64,000 nucleotides of DNA from Flavobacteriales bacterium (lineage in GTDB: Bacteria > Bacteroidota > Bacteroidia > Flavobacteriales_F > PHOS-HE28): contig JACJZI010000002.1 in NCBI GenBank assembly GCA_020635655.1, positions 248,001-312,000 of the forward strand, in the 5' to 3' direction. A program made the position numbers and the translations under genes. This document shows positions 1 through 7,947 of the stretch, in pieces. A model generated the notes under the pieces. It had not been told where the DNA came from and made no database searches. It saw only the letters and a list, made by a program, of their open reading frames with translations. Numbering within the stretch: the first letter of the stretch is position 1; every line of letters begins with the position of its first letter.

Positions 1-2401
1 CGGGATCGGGAAAGGCATGTGCCGGTTCGAACTGCGAGGAGACATCCCCGTCGCCGAAGGACCAGGAATAACTGTTGCCTCCAACGCTGAGGTTGAGGAA
101 ATGGGCGGTATCCGGGTGGCAGAGGTAGGGAGGCCCATTGATCGCCACGTTCGCCACCGGCTGGCTCAGGTTGAACTTGAACACGCCGAGATTGCAGTTG
201 AAGCTGTTGTTCGTGGGGCTCCAGGCACCCGGTGTGGTGGGGAAATCGCTGTTGCCGCCACATCCGGCGCACACGGCCTGGTACACGTTGCCATGCTTGT
301 CGAAACGTGAAGTGCCGCCATCGACATGTTCCTTGCTGGTCCCACCACCGAAGAATGTGGCGTAGTTGAGTCCGGCGGCTTCGTTGTCGAGCACCATCAG
401 GTAGAAATCGCTTCCGTCCGTGGTGGTCTGGGCCGCGCCGGGTGTGATGGGGAGCCCCTGCGTGGTGCTGGAGGTGGCCAGGGCGTAGTGGTTCACCTCA
501 CCGCCCCAACCGCTGAAGTAGATCAATCCGCAATCGCTCACCAGAAAGGCAGCGGGTGAGATGTCCTCGGTACCCTGCCCCGATCCGATCACCGTGGACC
601 ACATGGAGGTGCTCAGGTCCTGGCTCAATTTCTGGATGAATTGTGAACTGCCGGGATTGGCGTACTTGCCCGGGGTCACGGGATAGTTGCCGTGGGTCTG
701 ACCGACGACGAAGACCTCGTCCGCCGTATTCAACTGCACGAAGTAGCACTGGTCCTCGGCGGTCGTGCCCAGGTATGTGGCACCCAACAGGGCGTTGCCG
801 TTCGCGGCGAACCGGGCGACATATCCGTCGACCCCGCTGTTGTAGCTGGCATCAAATGGTGTTCCTGCCATGGGCAGGTCGGAGCTTGCCGTGCCGCCGG
901 ACATGAACACCTCACCGTTGCTCGCGAACTGCACGCCGTACCCGCTGTCGTCCTGAGAGCCTCCGTAGTAGGTGGCGAACTGGAGGTTGGACAGGGATGG
1001 GTCAAGGCGGCACAGGTAGGCGTCCTGGGTGCCCCCGCCAAAAGCGCCCTGGGGTGCACCGGCCGTGGTGGGCATGTCCGCACTTTGGGTGCTGCTGGCC
1101 ACCACGGGAAGATCGGCATCGGTCAGGGCGATCTCCCCCCGGAAATGATCGCCGTAGTTACGGACCAACTGGGTCGAGTTGTTCAGACCGTCATTGCCGG
1201 AACCGCCCAGGAAGGTGGCACCCAAAAGGGAGCCCGCGTCGTTGGCCAGGTGGACCACTGCGATGTCCGAACCGTTGGCGAAATCATAGCCCTCCCCGCC
1301 CTGCAGATTGGCGAATCCGCCGGATAGGGGGATCGCCGTTCCTCCGTGGAATACCGGATCGAAACAACCCGCAGTGGTGGGAAAATCGGCGGAACCCGTG
1401 GTGGTCAGGATGTACAGTTCATCATTGGGGTCCACCACCATGCTTTGTGGGGTCTCGTTGCCGAGCGTGCCGCCGATATAGGTGCTCCAGATCATGGAAT
1501 TGCCATCGAGGCTGAACTTGGAAACACCGATATCGATGTAGTTGCCATTGAACGAGGGGTCGAGGACCCCCAGCGTCGTCGGATAACCGACCCCGAACAC
1601 GATCCCCCCGCCATAGAGATGGCCGGACCCATCATAAGTGGCCGTGAATCCGAAATTGTCCGCGTTGGAGCCGGTGTAGGTGGCGAACGTGAGCACGGGG
1701 TCGATTACCAAGGGCCTGGCGTTGTCCCGATCGCTGTCGAACCGGAAGTCGACCAGTTGTCCCTGGCCCACTCGGTAGGCACAATCCACAGCGATCCGTC
1801 CATCGGCACCCTCCTGATAGGCAAAAGGGGCCTCTTCGATCACCTCGCCGGCAGTGGTGCGCACATGCAGGCGTTCCTGCTTCAGCTCCAGGTCATCCTG
1901 ACCAGTGAACACCATCCCGATCACCGAGGGGTCCGTGCCGGGTGCGGCGATGAATTCGTACTTCAATCCATGCCGGCCATCGATCCGCAGGTCGATGCCC
2001 GGGTAGAGGTCATGGAGCAGCACGACCGCGAAAACGGGGACATGCCCGGCCCAATGCGTCGGATCGTTGCCAATGAAGTAGTTCTCGTAATAGCTCTGGG
2101 CAGAGGCCCCCTCCCAGCCTTGGGCCTCACCGTTCACGAAACGGACCTGGTAGGCATGTGCGCGAAGTGGTCCCTCCGGCGCGGCGTTCTCCGGCCCATG
2201 TCCATGGTGTGGCCCCCCTGCGCGAAGCACATAGGTCAATCGGTCCCGCTCAACGAACAGCGCTCCACCGGGCACCATGGCGCGATAAAGCACCTGGTCG
2301 GGCCACTGTCCCATGTTGGCACTGAACGTGACCAATGGAGCGCTTTCGGCCTGAACGGACAGCGAAGCGACGATGGCCGTGAGGATGCACCAGGTCCGCA
2401 T
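1..2401 (-). CDS. Secreted SBBP beta-propeller/PKD protein, C-terminus beyond window
   Basis: The first 800 codons of a large secreted protein are visible; the 3' end lies outside the window. Translation from the ATG at 2401 gives a signal peptide (MRTWCILTAIVASLSVQA). Next comes an N-terminal module typical of Bacteroidota SBBP proteins, with NMGQWPDQV, YYENYFIGND and DLYPGIDLRID. After it are repeated SBBP-like blades carrying motifs such as ATFLGGSGNDG, ATYYGGSQDDS, ATYLGTTAEDQ and ATFFGGGTS, each followed by FPTTAGA-like text. A PKD domain (SWSFGDG) is entered at the window edge. In this family the C-terminus usually carries a T9SS sorting domain, but that is inferred here. It is transcribed divergently from purF. 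Function is unknown; a surface or secreted structural role is likely. Confidence 0.85.
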   Translation of the reverse strand, partial: MRTWCILTAIVASLSVQAESAPLVTFSANMGQWPDQVLYRAMVPGGALFVERDRLTYVLRAGGPHHGHGPENAAPEGPLRAHAYQVRFVNGEAQGWEGASAQSYYENYFIGNDPTHWAGHVPVFAVVLLHDLYPGIDLRIDGRHGLKYEFIAAPGTDPSVIGMVFTGQDDLELKQERLHVRTTAGEVIEEAPFAYQEGADGRIAVDCAYRVGQGQLVDFRFDSDRDNARPLVIDPVLTFATYTGSNADNFGFTATYDGSGHLYGGGIVFGVGYPTTLGVLDPSFNGNYIDIGVSKFSLDGNSMIWSTYIGGTLGNETPQSMVVDPNDELYILTTTGSADFPTTAGCFDPVFHGGTAIPLSGGFANLQGGEGYDFANGSDIAVVHLANDAGSLLGATFLGGSGNDGLNNSTQLVRNYGDHFRGEIALTDADLPVVASSTQSADMPTTAGAPQGAFGGGTQDAYLCRLDPSLSNLQFATYYGGSQDDSGYGVQFASNGEVFMSGGTASSDLPMAGTPFDASYNSGVDGYVARFAANGNALLGATYLGTTAEDQCYFVQLNTADEVFVVGQTHGNYPVTPGKYANPGSSQFIQKLSQDLSTSMWSTVIGSGQGTEDISPAAFLVSDCGLIYFSGWGGEVNHYALATSSTTQGLPITPGAAQTTTDGSDFYLMVLDNEAAGLNYATFFGGGTSKEHVDGGTSRFDKHGNVYQAVCAGCGGNSDFPTTPGAWSPTNNSFNCNLGVFKFNLSQPVANVAINGPPYLCHPDTAHFLNLSVGGNSYSWSFGDGDVSSQFEPAHAFPDP

Positions 2402-2489
2402 GGGCGCCAAAAAGGCTCAAGTTACCATGCAAATGACCGGTCATCCACCAATTAGGTTGCTTGGATCACGATCCCGAAGCCGGGCTCCG

Positions 2490-2497
2490 TACCTTTG
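2490..2497 (+). promoter_or_regulatory. Bacteroidota -7 box TACCTTTG upstream of purF
   Basis: TACCTTTG matches the Bacteroidota -7 consensus TAnnTTTG. Only 9 nt separate it from the ATG at 2507, so the mRNA would have an almost absent leader. No TTG lies at the expected 20-bp spacing upstream, which lowers confidence. Confidence 0.5.
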
Positions 2498-2506
2498 TGG
2501 CCTCCC

Positions 2507-4408
2507 ATGAGCGATGCGCTGAAGCATGAATGCGGGATCGCACTGATCCGCCTTCGCCGGCCGCTGTCGTACTACAAGGAACGCCATGGTTCGGCCTATT
2601 ACGGGCTGCAGAAGTTGTTCCTCCTCATGGAGAAGCAGCACAATCGTGGGCAGGATGGTGCGGGTGTGGCCACTGTCAAGCTCGACATGCCACCCGGGTC
2701 ACGCTACATCGATCGCTTCCGGTCGGCCAGCAAACAGCCCATCCTGAGCGTGATCGAACACATCCAGGGACGGATCGCGGAAGCCTTGGAAGGCGGGGGA
2801 GTGAACGATGCCACGACGGATGGATCGCTGAAGCAGGAGCCCTTTTTGGGGGAACTGCTGCTCGGGCATCTGCGCTATGGCACCTTCGGGAAGAACAGCC
2901 TGGAGCATTGCCACCCCCATCTGCGCACCAGCAACTGGATGTCAAGGAACCTGGTGCTGGCGGGCAACTTCAACATGACCAATGTGGACGAGCTGTTCGG
3001 TCTCCTGGTCGATATCGGCCAGCATCCGAAGGAACGCAGTGACACGGTGACGGTACTGGAGAAGATCGGTCATTTTCTTGATGAGGAGAACCAGCGGCTG
3101 GCGCATATCTACCGCCAGCTCGGCTACAATGAGCAGCAGATCACGCACATGGTGGCGGAGAAGATGGATGTCCGCCGCATACTCACGAACAGCGCCCAGG
3201 ACTTTGATGGGGGGTATGCCCTGGCCGGACTGATCGGCCATGGAGACGCGTTCGTTCTGCGGGATCCTTCAGGTATCCGTCCCGCCTTCTGGTACAGTGA
3301 TGATGAGGTGGTGGTGGTGGCCAGTGAGCGCCCGGCGATACAGACCGCCTTTGGCGTGAAGACGGACCAGGTGCGTGAGCTGACGCCGGGCCATGCGCTC
3401 ATCATCCGCAGGAGCGGGGAGGTCAGTGAGGAGATGGTCCGACAACCCGCGGAGAAGCGTGCCTGCAGCTTTGAGCGGATCTATTTCAGCCGTGGGAGCG
3501 ATCGTGACGTCTACCGCGAACGGATCGCCCTGGGCCGCAGCCTCTGTCCCTCGATCCTCGAGGCCGTCGACCATGATCTGGAAGGCACGGTCTTCTCCTT
3601 CATCCCGAACACCGCCGAGGTGGCCTGCTATGGGGTGTTGAAGGGAATGGAGGACCATCTCGACCATGTCAAGGAGCAACGCATCCTGGAGCTGGGGCCC
3701 ACGCCCGATCCCGCCAAATTGCGCCGGATCCTGGCCATGCGTCCCCGCCTGGAGAAGGTGGCGATCAAGGATGCCAAGCTGCGCACCTTCATCACACAGG
3801 ACAATGCGCGGGACGAACTGGTGGCCCATGTTTATGACGTCACCTACGGGACGGTCCGGCCCGGACAGGACAGCCTTGTGGTGATCGACGACAGCATCGT
3901 TCGGGGCACCACCTTGAAACAGAGCATCCTGCGGATCCTGGACCGCCTGGAGCCCAGGCGCATCGTGGTGGTGAGCAGCGCCCCGCAGATCCGCTACCCC
4001 GACTGCTATGGCATCGACATGGCCAAGTTGGGCGACCTGGTGGCCTTCCAGGCGGCGATCGCCTTGTTGCAGGAGACCAAGCAGGAGAACATCATCGATG
4101 ATGTATACGATCGCTGCGTGGGTGAAATGGACAAACCGATGGCCCAGGTGGTGAACCACGTCAAGGACATCTATCGACCGTTCACGGCCGCGCAGATCTC
4201 GCGAAAGATCACGGAGCTGCTCACCCCGCCGGAGGTGCGCGCTGACGTGCGCATCCTCTACCAGACCATTGAGGGTTTGCGAGCGGCCTGCCCGGACCAC
4301 ACAGGCGATTGGTACTTCACCGGCGATTACCCCACGCCGGGAGGCAATCGGGTGGTCGACCGTGCCTTCATCAATTACATGGAGGGGCGCAACGTCAGGG
4401 CCTACTGA
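2507..4408 (+). CDS. purF: Amidophosphoribosyltransferase (PurF family)
   Basis: This enzyme transfers ammonia from glutamine to PRPP to give 5-phosphoribosylamine, the first step of purine synthesis. The N-terminal class II amidotransferase domain starts HECGIALIRL, with the nucleophilic Cys at residue 9 from the chosen ATG, so short N-terminal trimming is expected. QHNRGQDGAG follows. The PRTase domain has the PRPP loop VVIDDSIVRGTTL at about residues 458-470. At 633 aa it is longer than the roughly 500-aa E. coli enzyme but has the length I associate with the Bacteroidota form. An upstream TTG at 2495 is possible, but the ATG at 2507 fits the TACCTTTG box better. It ends 7 bp inside the convergent protease gene. 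Confidence 0.88.
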   Translation: MSDALKHECGIALIRLRRPLSYYKERHGSAYYGLQKLFLLMEKQHNRGQDGAGVATVKLDMPPGSRYIDRFRSASKQPILSVIEHIQGRIAEALEGGGVNDATTDGSLKQEPFLGELLLGHLRYGTFGKNSLEHCHPHLRTSNWMSRNLVLAGNFNMTNVDELFGLLVDIGQHPKERSDTVTVLEKIGHFLDEENQRLAHIYRQLGYNEQQITHMVAEKMDVRRILTNSAQDFDGGYALAGLIGHGDAFVLRDPSGIRPAFWYSDDEVVVVASERPAIQTAFGVKTDQVRELTPGHALIIRRSGEVSEEMVRQPAEKRACSFERIYFSRGSDRDVYRERIALGRSLCPSILEAVDHDLEGTVFSFIPNTAEVACYGVLKGMEDHLDHVKEQRILELGPTPDPAKLRRILAMRPRLEKVAIKDAKLRTFITQDNARDELVAHVYDVTYGTVRPGQDSLVVIDDSIVRGTTLKQSILRILDRLEPRRIVVVSSAPQIRYPDCYGIDMAKLGDLVAFQAAIALLQETKQENIIDDVYDRCVGEMDKPMAQVVNHVKDIYRPFTAAQISRKITELLTPPEVRADVRILYQTIEGLRAACPDHTGDWYFTGDYPTPGGNRVVDRAFINYMEGRNVRAY

Positions 4409-6522
4409 TCCCGTTGGTCCTTTCGTTTCCCGAACAGGTGGCAGCCCCTCTTCTGCTTTTCCCTTCGGACCACTTCCGCACCCTCGTGCACGATGAAGTG
4501 GGACCCGCTCCGTTCAATGATCTCGGCGCCCGTATCGAGCTCCAGATGGGCACCCGGCATCAGGTGCACCTCCGAGCCGTTCTCGAGCACCCACTTCGCC
4601 TTCTCTTCAAGCCGGACCCGCGCGCCCGGTAGGACCACGAACCGCGTCGGATCGCTGAAATAGGTGGTGCCCGCAACGGTCTCGGGCTGGTCGACACGGG
4701 TGGGTGTCAGCGAGCGGTCGAAGGTGATCCGGCGACCTGCGGCCAGTTCCAAGGCGTAGCCGCTGTGGCCACGGATGGGGGCAAGGACGATGCTGTCACC
4801 GCACCACCGCCGGTCCTGATCGATCCGTGTATCATCGTTCCGGACCCGAATGTGTGCATGCCCTTCGTCATCCATGTCGATCAGCTCGATGCTGATCCCG
4901 TTGAGATGGACCACGCGATCGTCCGGGAGCGCGCCCTGGTAGCGGGCCCTGCCTCCCGCGCTCACCAAGGTCAGCACGTTCGCGCTGGACGGGTTGGTGC
5001 CCATGCCCAGCTTTCGGACACCGTCCAAAGTGAAGGCCTGCTCGGTCCGCCCGAAGAAGATGGCATTGTCATGCACGCGTCCTCCGCGGATCGCCGCGTT
5101 CGGGATGAAATGTTCCCCCCGGTCGAGCCTGTGGTTGTGATCGCGGTCGTACACCGGCAGTTCCTGCTCACAATTCCCGGTCAGCGGGTTCTCCATGTCC
5201 TTGCTCTCGACATAGGCCACCGTGGTCCCACCGAACGGGCAGGACCACTTCAGCGTGTCCGTGGAGAGCCGCAGATCGAAGTGACCGCAGGCGGTCAGTG
5301 GATGCAGGTAATCGGCGTCGCCCCCATAGATATCCCGCCCGGTCTTGTCGTCACGGTCCACTTGCACCTGCATGTACAGGCCCGGTGCGGCGGGTTCGAT
5401 GCATGGGTTGCCGGTATCCTCCCAATGGAAGCGGTCCGTTGGGGACCCATTGTGGGCATGGGTCTGGTGGTTCTCCACCCAGATCCATTGGGGGAAGGCC
5501 CCCTTCTCCAGATAGGGCAGGCGGATCCGTAATGCATCGCCCGAAGTGACGAAGTCGCGCAGGACGAAGATGCCCGTGTCCCCTTCCACCGGATCGATAT
5601 CACTGTTGATCGTCCGCCCGTCCTGGTTCCGGGCGTTCACGCGGAACAGCGCGTCCGGGGCACGCCAGCCGAGCCGGTCCCGGTCCCAGCCACTGCACGT
5701 CAGGAGCGAACTGCTGGACGCCCCCATCATGCTCCAACCGCCCTGGAGGGGGATGAAATAGCTCTGGAACTGTGCCGCGTTCCCTCCACCGCTGTGGAAG
5801 TTGTTCCCTCCGAGCAGGAGATGGTTGAACTCGTGCTTGAGGATCTCGAACGGCAGGGCGTTCATCCCGCCGAAGCGGGATTCCGTGTCGCTCTGATAGC
5901 CGAACAGCTCCCCGGGACTGCCAGGGTCCGTGCTGCCGCGGCCATGGCCGAGCGAACTGTTGCGGAGGATCACCATCACGTGGTCGTAACTGTGCGGGTC
6001 GTCCGGCCCCTCGGCCTTGGGAAGCCCGGGTTTGCCACCGCGCTTCCACAGGTCGAAGTCCGCCACGCCAAGGTGGTGCGCTGTACGCAGTGCGCCAAAG
6101 CCATTGGCCTCTTCCACGGCTGCCCGGGAAAGGGTCATCGCGTTGTTCAATCCGGAGTGCGTGCTCTCCTTGATGGTGACGATCCGGTCCACATAGTCAC
6201 CAAGTACCGTGAACTGCCCGAGGGAGATGTCGTGGTAGTATTTGGTCACCATCGCCTTGGGCGTGACGGTGGGGAAGGGCTCGAAGAGGTCGTCCTTCCA
6301 GCGGGGCAGCTCCCCCTTCCTCCAGTGTTCGGCGTTCGGGTCGGCGGGATCGCCGGAGGGGTTCTTGTCGTAGTCGATCTCGGCGAAGATCACCAGCACC
6401 CGGATGGTGCCGTGCGGGCTGAGGTACCATCCGTTCTCACTACAGGGAAGGTCGGTGGTGTCGCACTGCCCGAAGGCACGGACCAGCAGGCAACAGGCGA
6501 TGAGAACGGTCGGGAAGCGCAT
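4402..6522 (-). CDS. Secreted zinc-metalloprotease-like protein
   Basis: The 706-aa protein has a signal peptide (first 19 residues, ending VRAFGQ). An early block RVLVIFAEIDYDKNP and the later HEFNH at residues 230-234 resemble secreted M6-like peptidases. The next histidine is H243, giving HEFNHLLLGGNNFH, which does not fit the usual HExxHxxGxxH/D spacing, so the third metal ligand is uncertain. The C-terminal part is beta-rich, with segments such as AKWVLENGSEVHLMPGAHLE and HFIVHEGAEV. No clear T9SS sorting domain is seen, and the tail is basic (KQKRGCHLFGKRKDQRDQ). A TATCTTCG box sits 5 nt before the ATG. Protease activity is inferred from the motif only. Confidence 0.75.
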   Translation of the reverse strand: MRFPTVLIACCLLVRAFGQCDTTDLPCSENGWYLSPHGTIRVLVIFAEIDYDKNPSGDPADPNAEHWRKGELPRWKDDLFEPFPTVTPKAMVTKYYHDISLGQFTVLGDYVDRIVTIKESTHSGLNNAMTLSRAAVEEANGFGALRTAHHLGVADFDLWKRGGKPGLPKAEGPDDPHSYDHVMVILRNSSLGHGRGSTDPGSPGELFGYQSDTESRFGGMNALPFEILKHEFNHLLLGGNNFHSGGGNAAQFQSYFIPLQGGWSMMGASSSSLLTCSGWDRDRLGWRAPDALFRVNARNQDGRTINSDIDPVEGDTGIFVLRDFVTSGDALRIRLPYLEKGAFPQWIWVENHQTHAHNGSPTDRFHWEDTGNPCIEPAAPGLYMQVQVDRDDKTGRDIYGGDADYLHPLTACGHFDLRLSTDTLKWSCPFGGTTVAYVESKDMENPLTGNCEQELPVYDRDHNHRLDRGEHFIPNAAIRGGRVHDNAIFFGRTEQAFTLDGVRKLGMGTNPSSANVLTLVSAGGRARYQGALPDDRVVHLNGISIELIDMDDEGHAHIRVRNDDTRIDQDRRWCGDSIVLAPIRGHSGYALELAAGRRITFDRSLTPTRVDQPETVAGTTYFSDPTRFVVLPGARVRLEEKAKWVLENGSEVHLMPGAHLELDTGAEIIERSGSHFIVHEGAEVVRREKQKRGCHLFGKRKDQRDQ

Positions 6523-6527
6523 CGTCC

Positions 6528-6535
6528 CGAAGATA
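6528..6535 (-). promoter_or_regulatory. -7-like box TATCTTCG 5 nt before the protease start
   Basis: On the minus strand TATCTTCG (TAnnTTTG with one T-to-C change) ends 5 nt before the ATG at 6522. Together with similar boxes elsewhere in the window it suggests a leaderless transcript. No -33 TTG is seen. Confidence 0.4.
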
Positions 6536-6538
6536 GAC

Positions 6539-7057
6539 CTAGACCTTCGGCGCCTTGTAAAGGAGCACCGTGCTGCACGGTTCGCCGAACATGAGGCTCT
6601 TTACCACGGGCAGCAGCTTCGCGCTCAGTTCCACATAGGCGTTCAACGGTATGGGGAGCTTGCTGCAGCCCTTCACGACCACGCGCGCCTGCTGATAGGG
6701 TCCGATATCGAGCTGCTGAACGAACCGCGTGAAGATGGCCCGCTCCAGTTGGTCGGCGTCACCCTGCGTGACGAAAGCCGCATGGGGTTGCAGATACGTG
6801 GCCACCAGCATGAAGGCCCAGGTGGGGATGATCGCATCCGCTGAACAATGTACCGCGACGAACTTGCCCTTGTAATGCGCCCAATCGTGGGCCTTGCAGA
6901 AATCGCGCAGGTCGTCCTCCTTCAAAGCGACCTCCTGCCAGAGCAGCGGCTTCAGGTCGAGGACTACGCGTTCGCCTTGGGGGTACATTTCCTCCAGGTC
7001 GAGGGTGATGATGCCGCTCGCGGCGACCTTGTTGAGGATGGGGTTGTTATCGCTCAT
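6539..7057 (-). CDS. DUF2480 family protein, last gene of the suf operon
   Basis: A 172-aa soluble protein of the Bacteroidota-specific DUF2480 family, starting MSDNNPILNKVAASGIITLD. No catalytic motif is recognised. Conserved-looking segments are LDLEEMYPQGERVVLDLKP, GKFVAVHCSADAIIPTWAFM and VVVKGCSKLPIPLNAYVEL. The two cysteines in VHCSAD and KGCSK are candidates for metal or cluster contact, but that is speculation. The ATG at 7057 shares its A with the sufT stop codon (TGATG), implying translational coupling; a GTG at 7060 is an alternative start. Its place at the end of the suf operon suggests a role in Fe-S assembly or delivery. Confidence 0.8.
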   Translation of the reverse strand: MSDNNPILNKVAASGIITLDLEEMYPQGERVVLDLKPLLWQEVALKEDDLRDFCKAHDWAHYKGKFVAVHCSADAIIPTWAFMLVATYLQPHAAFVTQGDADQLERAIFTRFVQQLDIGPYQQARVVVKGCSKLPIPLNAYVELSAKLLPVVKSLMFGEPCSTVLLYKAPKV

Positions 7058-7377
7058 CACATAAAGCCGAGTTCCACCTGCGCGGCCTCGCTCATCATCG
7101 TGCGGTCCCAGGGTGGTTCGAACGTGATCTCCACATTGGCATCCGTCACGCCCTGCACGCCGGCCACCTTCTGCTCCACCTCACCGGGCAGGCTTTCCGC
7201 GACCGGGCATGCGGGGGAGGTCAGCGTCATGGTAATGCGCACATGTGATTCATCGTCGATCCGGACCTCGTAGATGAGCCCCAGCTCGTAGATATCGACG
7301 GGGATCTCCGGGTCGTACACCGTCTTTAGCACGTCGATGACGCGGTCCTCGAGGTGTTTCTTCTCGTCAGAGGTCAT
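7057..7377 (-). CDS. sufT: SufT-type Fe-S assembly protein (DUF59/MIP18 family)
   Basis: A 106-aa MIP18-family protein that helps mature Fe-S proteins. The family signature is clear: VYDPEIPVDIYELGLIYEV near the N-terminus and TMTLTSPACPVAESLPGEV with the conserved Cys in SPACP. I chose the ATG at 7377 (MTSDEKKHLEDR). The longer open frame to 7452 encodes sequence from the hairpin repeat and has no family similarity. It follows sufE across a 129-nt gap holding a nested inverted repeat and is coupled to the DUF2480 gene by a TGATG overlap. Confidence 0.9.
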   Translation of the reverse strand: MTSDEKKHLEDRVIDVLKTVYDPEIPVDIYELGLIYEVRIDDESHVRITMTLTSPACPVAESLPGEVEQKVAGVQGVTDANVEITFEPPWDRTMMSEAAQVELGFM

Positions 7378-7394
7378 GGCTTGCAGAAAATGCA

Positions 7395-7464
7395 GGTCCG
7401 AGGTCTCTGGCCTTTGGCCATGCAACTCCTGTGGTGCATGGCCAAAAACCATCGACCTCGGACC
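7395..7464. repeat. Nested inverted repeat between sufE and sufT
   Basis: The outer arms GGTCCGAGGTC (7395-7405) and GACCTCGGACC (7454-7464) are a perfect 11-bp inverted pair. Inside them TTTGGCCATGCA (7413-7424) and TGCATGGCCAAA (7435-7446) form a perfect 12-bp pair with a 10-nt loop. The structure is symmetrical, so it could act in either orientation. It could be an intra-operon attenuator, an mRNA stabiliser or a dispersed palindromic repeat. Confidence 0.85.
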
Positions 7465-7506
7465 ATAGACCCAAGTTGCCAGTGATCGAAGTGCCAGCCT
7501 CGCACA

Positions 7507-7947
7507 TCATGACCGGTCCCCATTTGCCGAGAACGCCAGCGCATACCGTTTCATCTGGTCGATCATCGCACTCAGCCCGTTCGCGCGGTTCGGGCTCAGG
7601 TGCTCGCGCAGACCGATGCGGTCGATGAAATCGGTGGAGGCTTCGCGGATCTCCTGCGGTGTGCGGTCGTTGTACACCCGCACCAGCAGCGCCACGATGC
7701 CCTTGGTGATCATGGCGTCGCTGTCGGCGGTGAATTGCACGTGACCGCTCTTCGGTTCGGCGAAAAGCCACACCCGGCTCTGGCAGCCACGCACCAGGTT
7801 GTCGTCTGTCCTATGCTCTGGCGCGATCAATGGCAGGTCCTTGCCCAACTCGATCAAGTGCTCATAGCGGTCCTGCCAGTCCGAGAACATGGCGAACTCG
7901 TCAATGAGCTCCTGCTGGGTTTGGGCCAATGTCATCGTCGTGCTCAT
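7507..7947 (-). CDS. sufE: SufE sulfur acceptor protein
   Basis: SufE accepts persulfide sulfur from SufS and passes it to the SufBCD scaffold. The 146-aa product from MSTTMTLAQTQQELIDEF matches the family in length and order: FSDWQDRYEHLIELGKDLP, then the active-site Cys in LVRGCQSRVW, then DFIDRIGLREHLSPNRANG. The ATG at 7947 overlaps the sufS stop (ATGA), indicating coupled translation. The longer open frame upstream lies inside sufS and is rejected. Confidence 0.95.
   Translation of the reverse strand: MSTTMTLAQTQQELIDEFAMFSDWQDRYEHLIELGKDLPLIAPEHRTDDNLVRGCQSRVWLFAEPKSGHVQFTADSDAMITKGIVALLVRVYNDRTPQEIREASTDFIDRIGLREHLSPNRANGLSAMIDQMKRYALAFSANGDRS

Noticed and set aside
3269..4300. A 343-codon open frame on the minus strand
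   Set aside because: Antisense to the PRTase half of purF.
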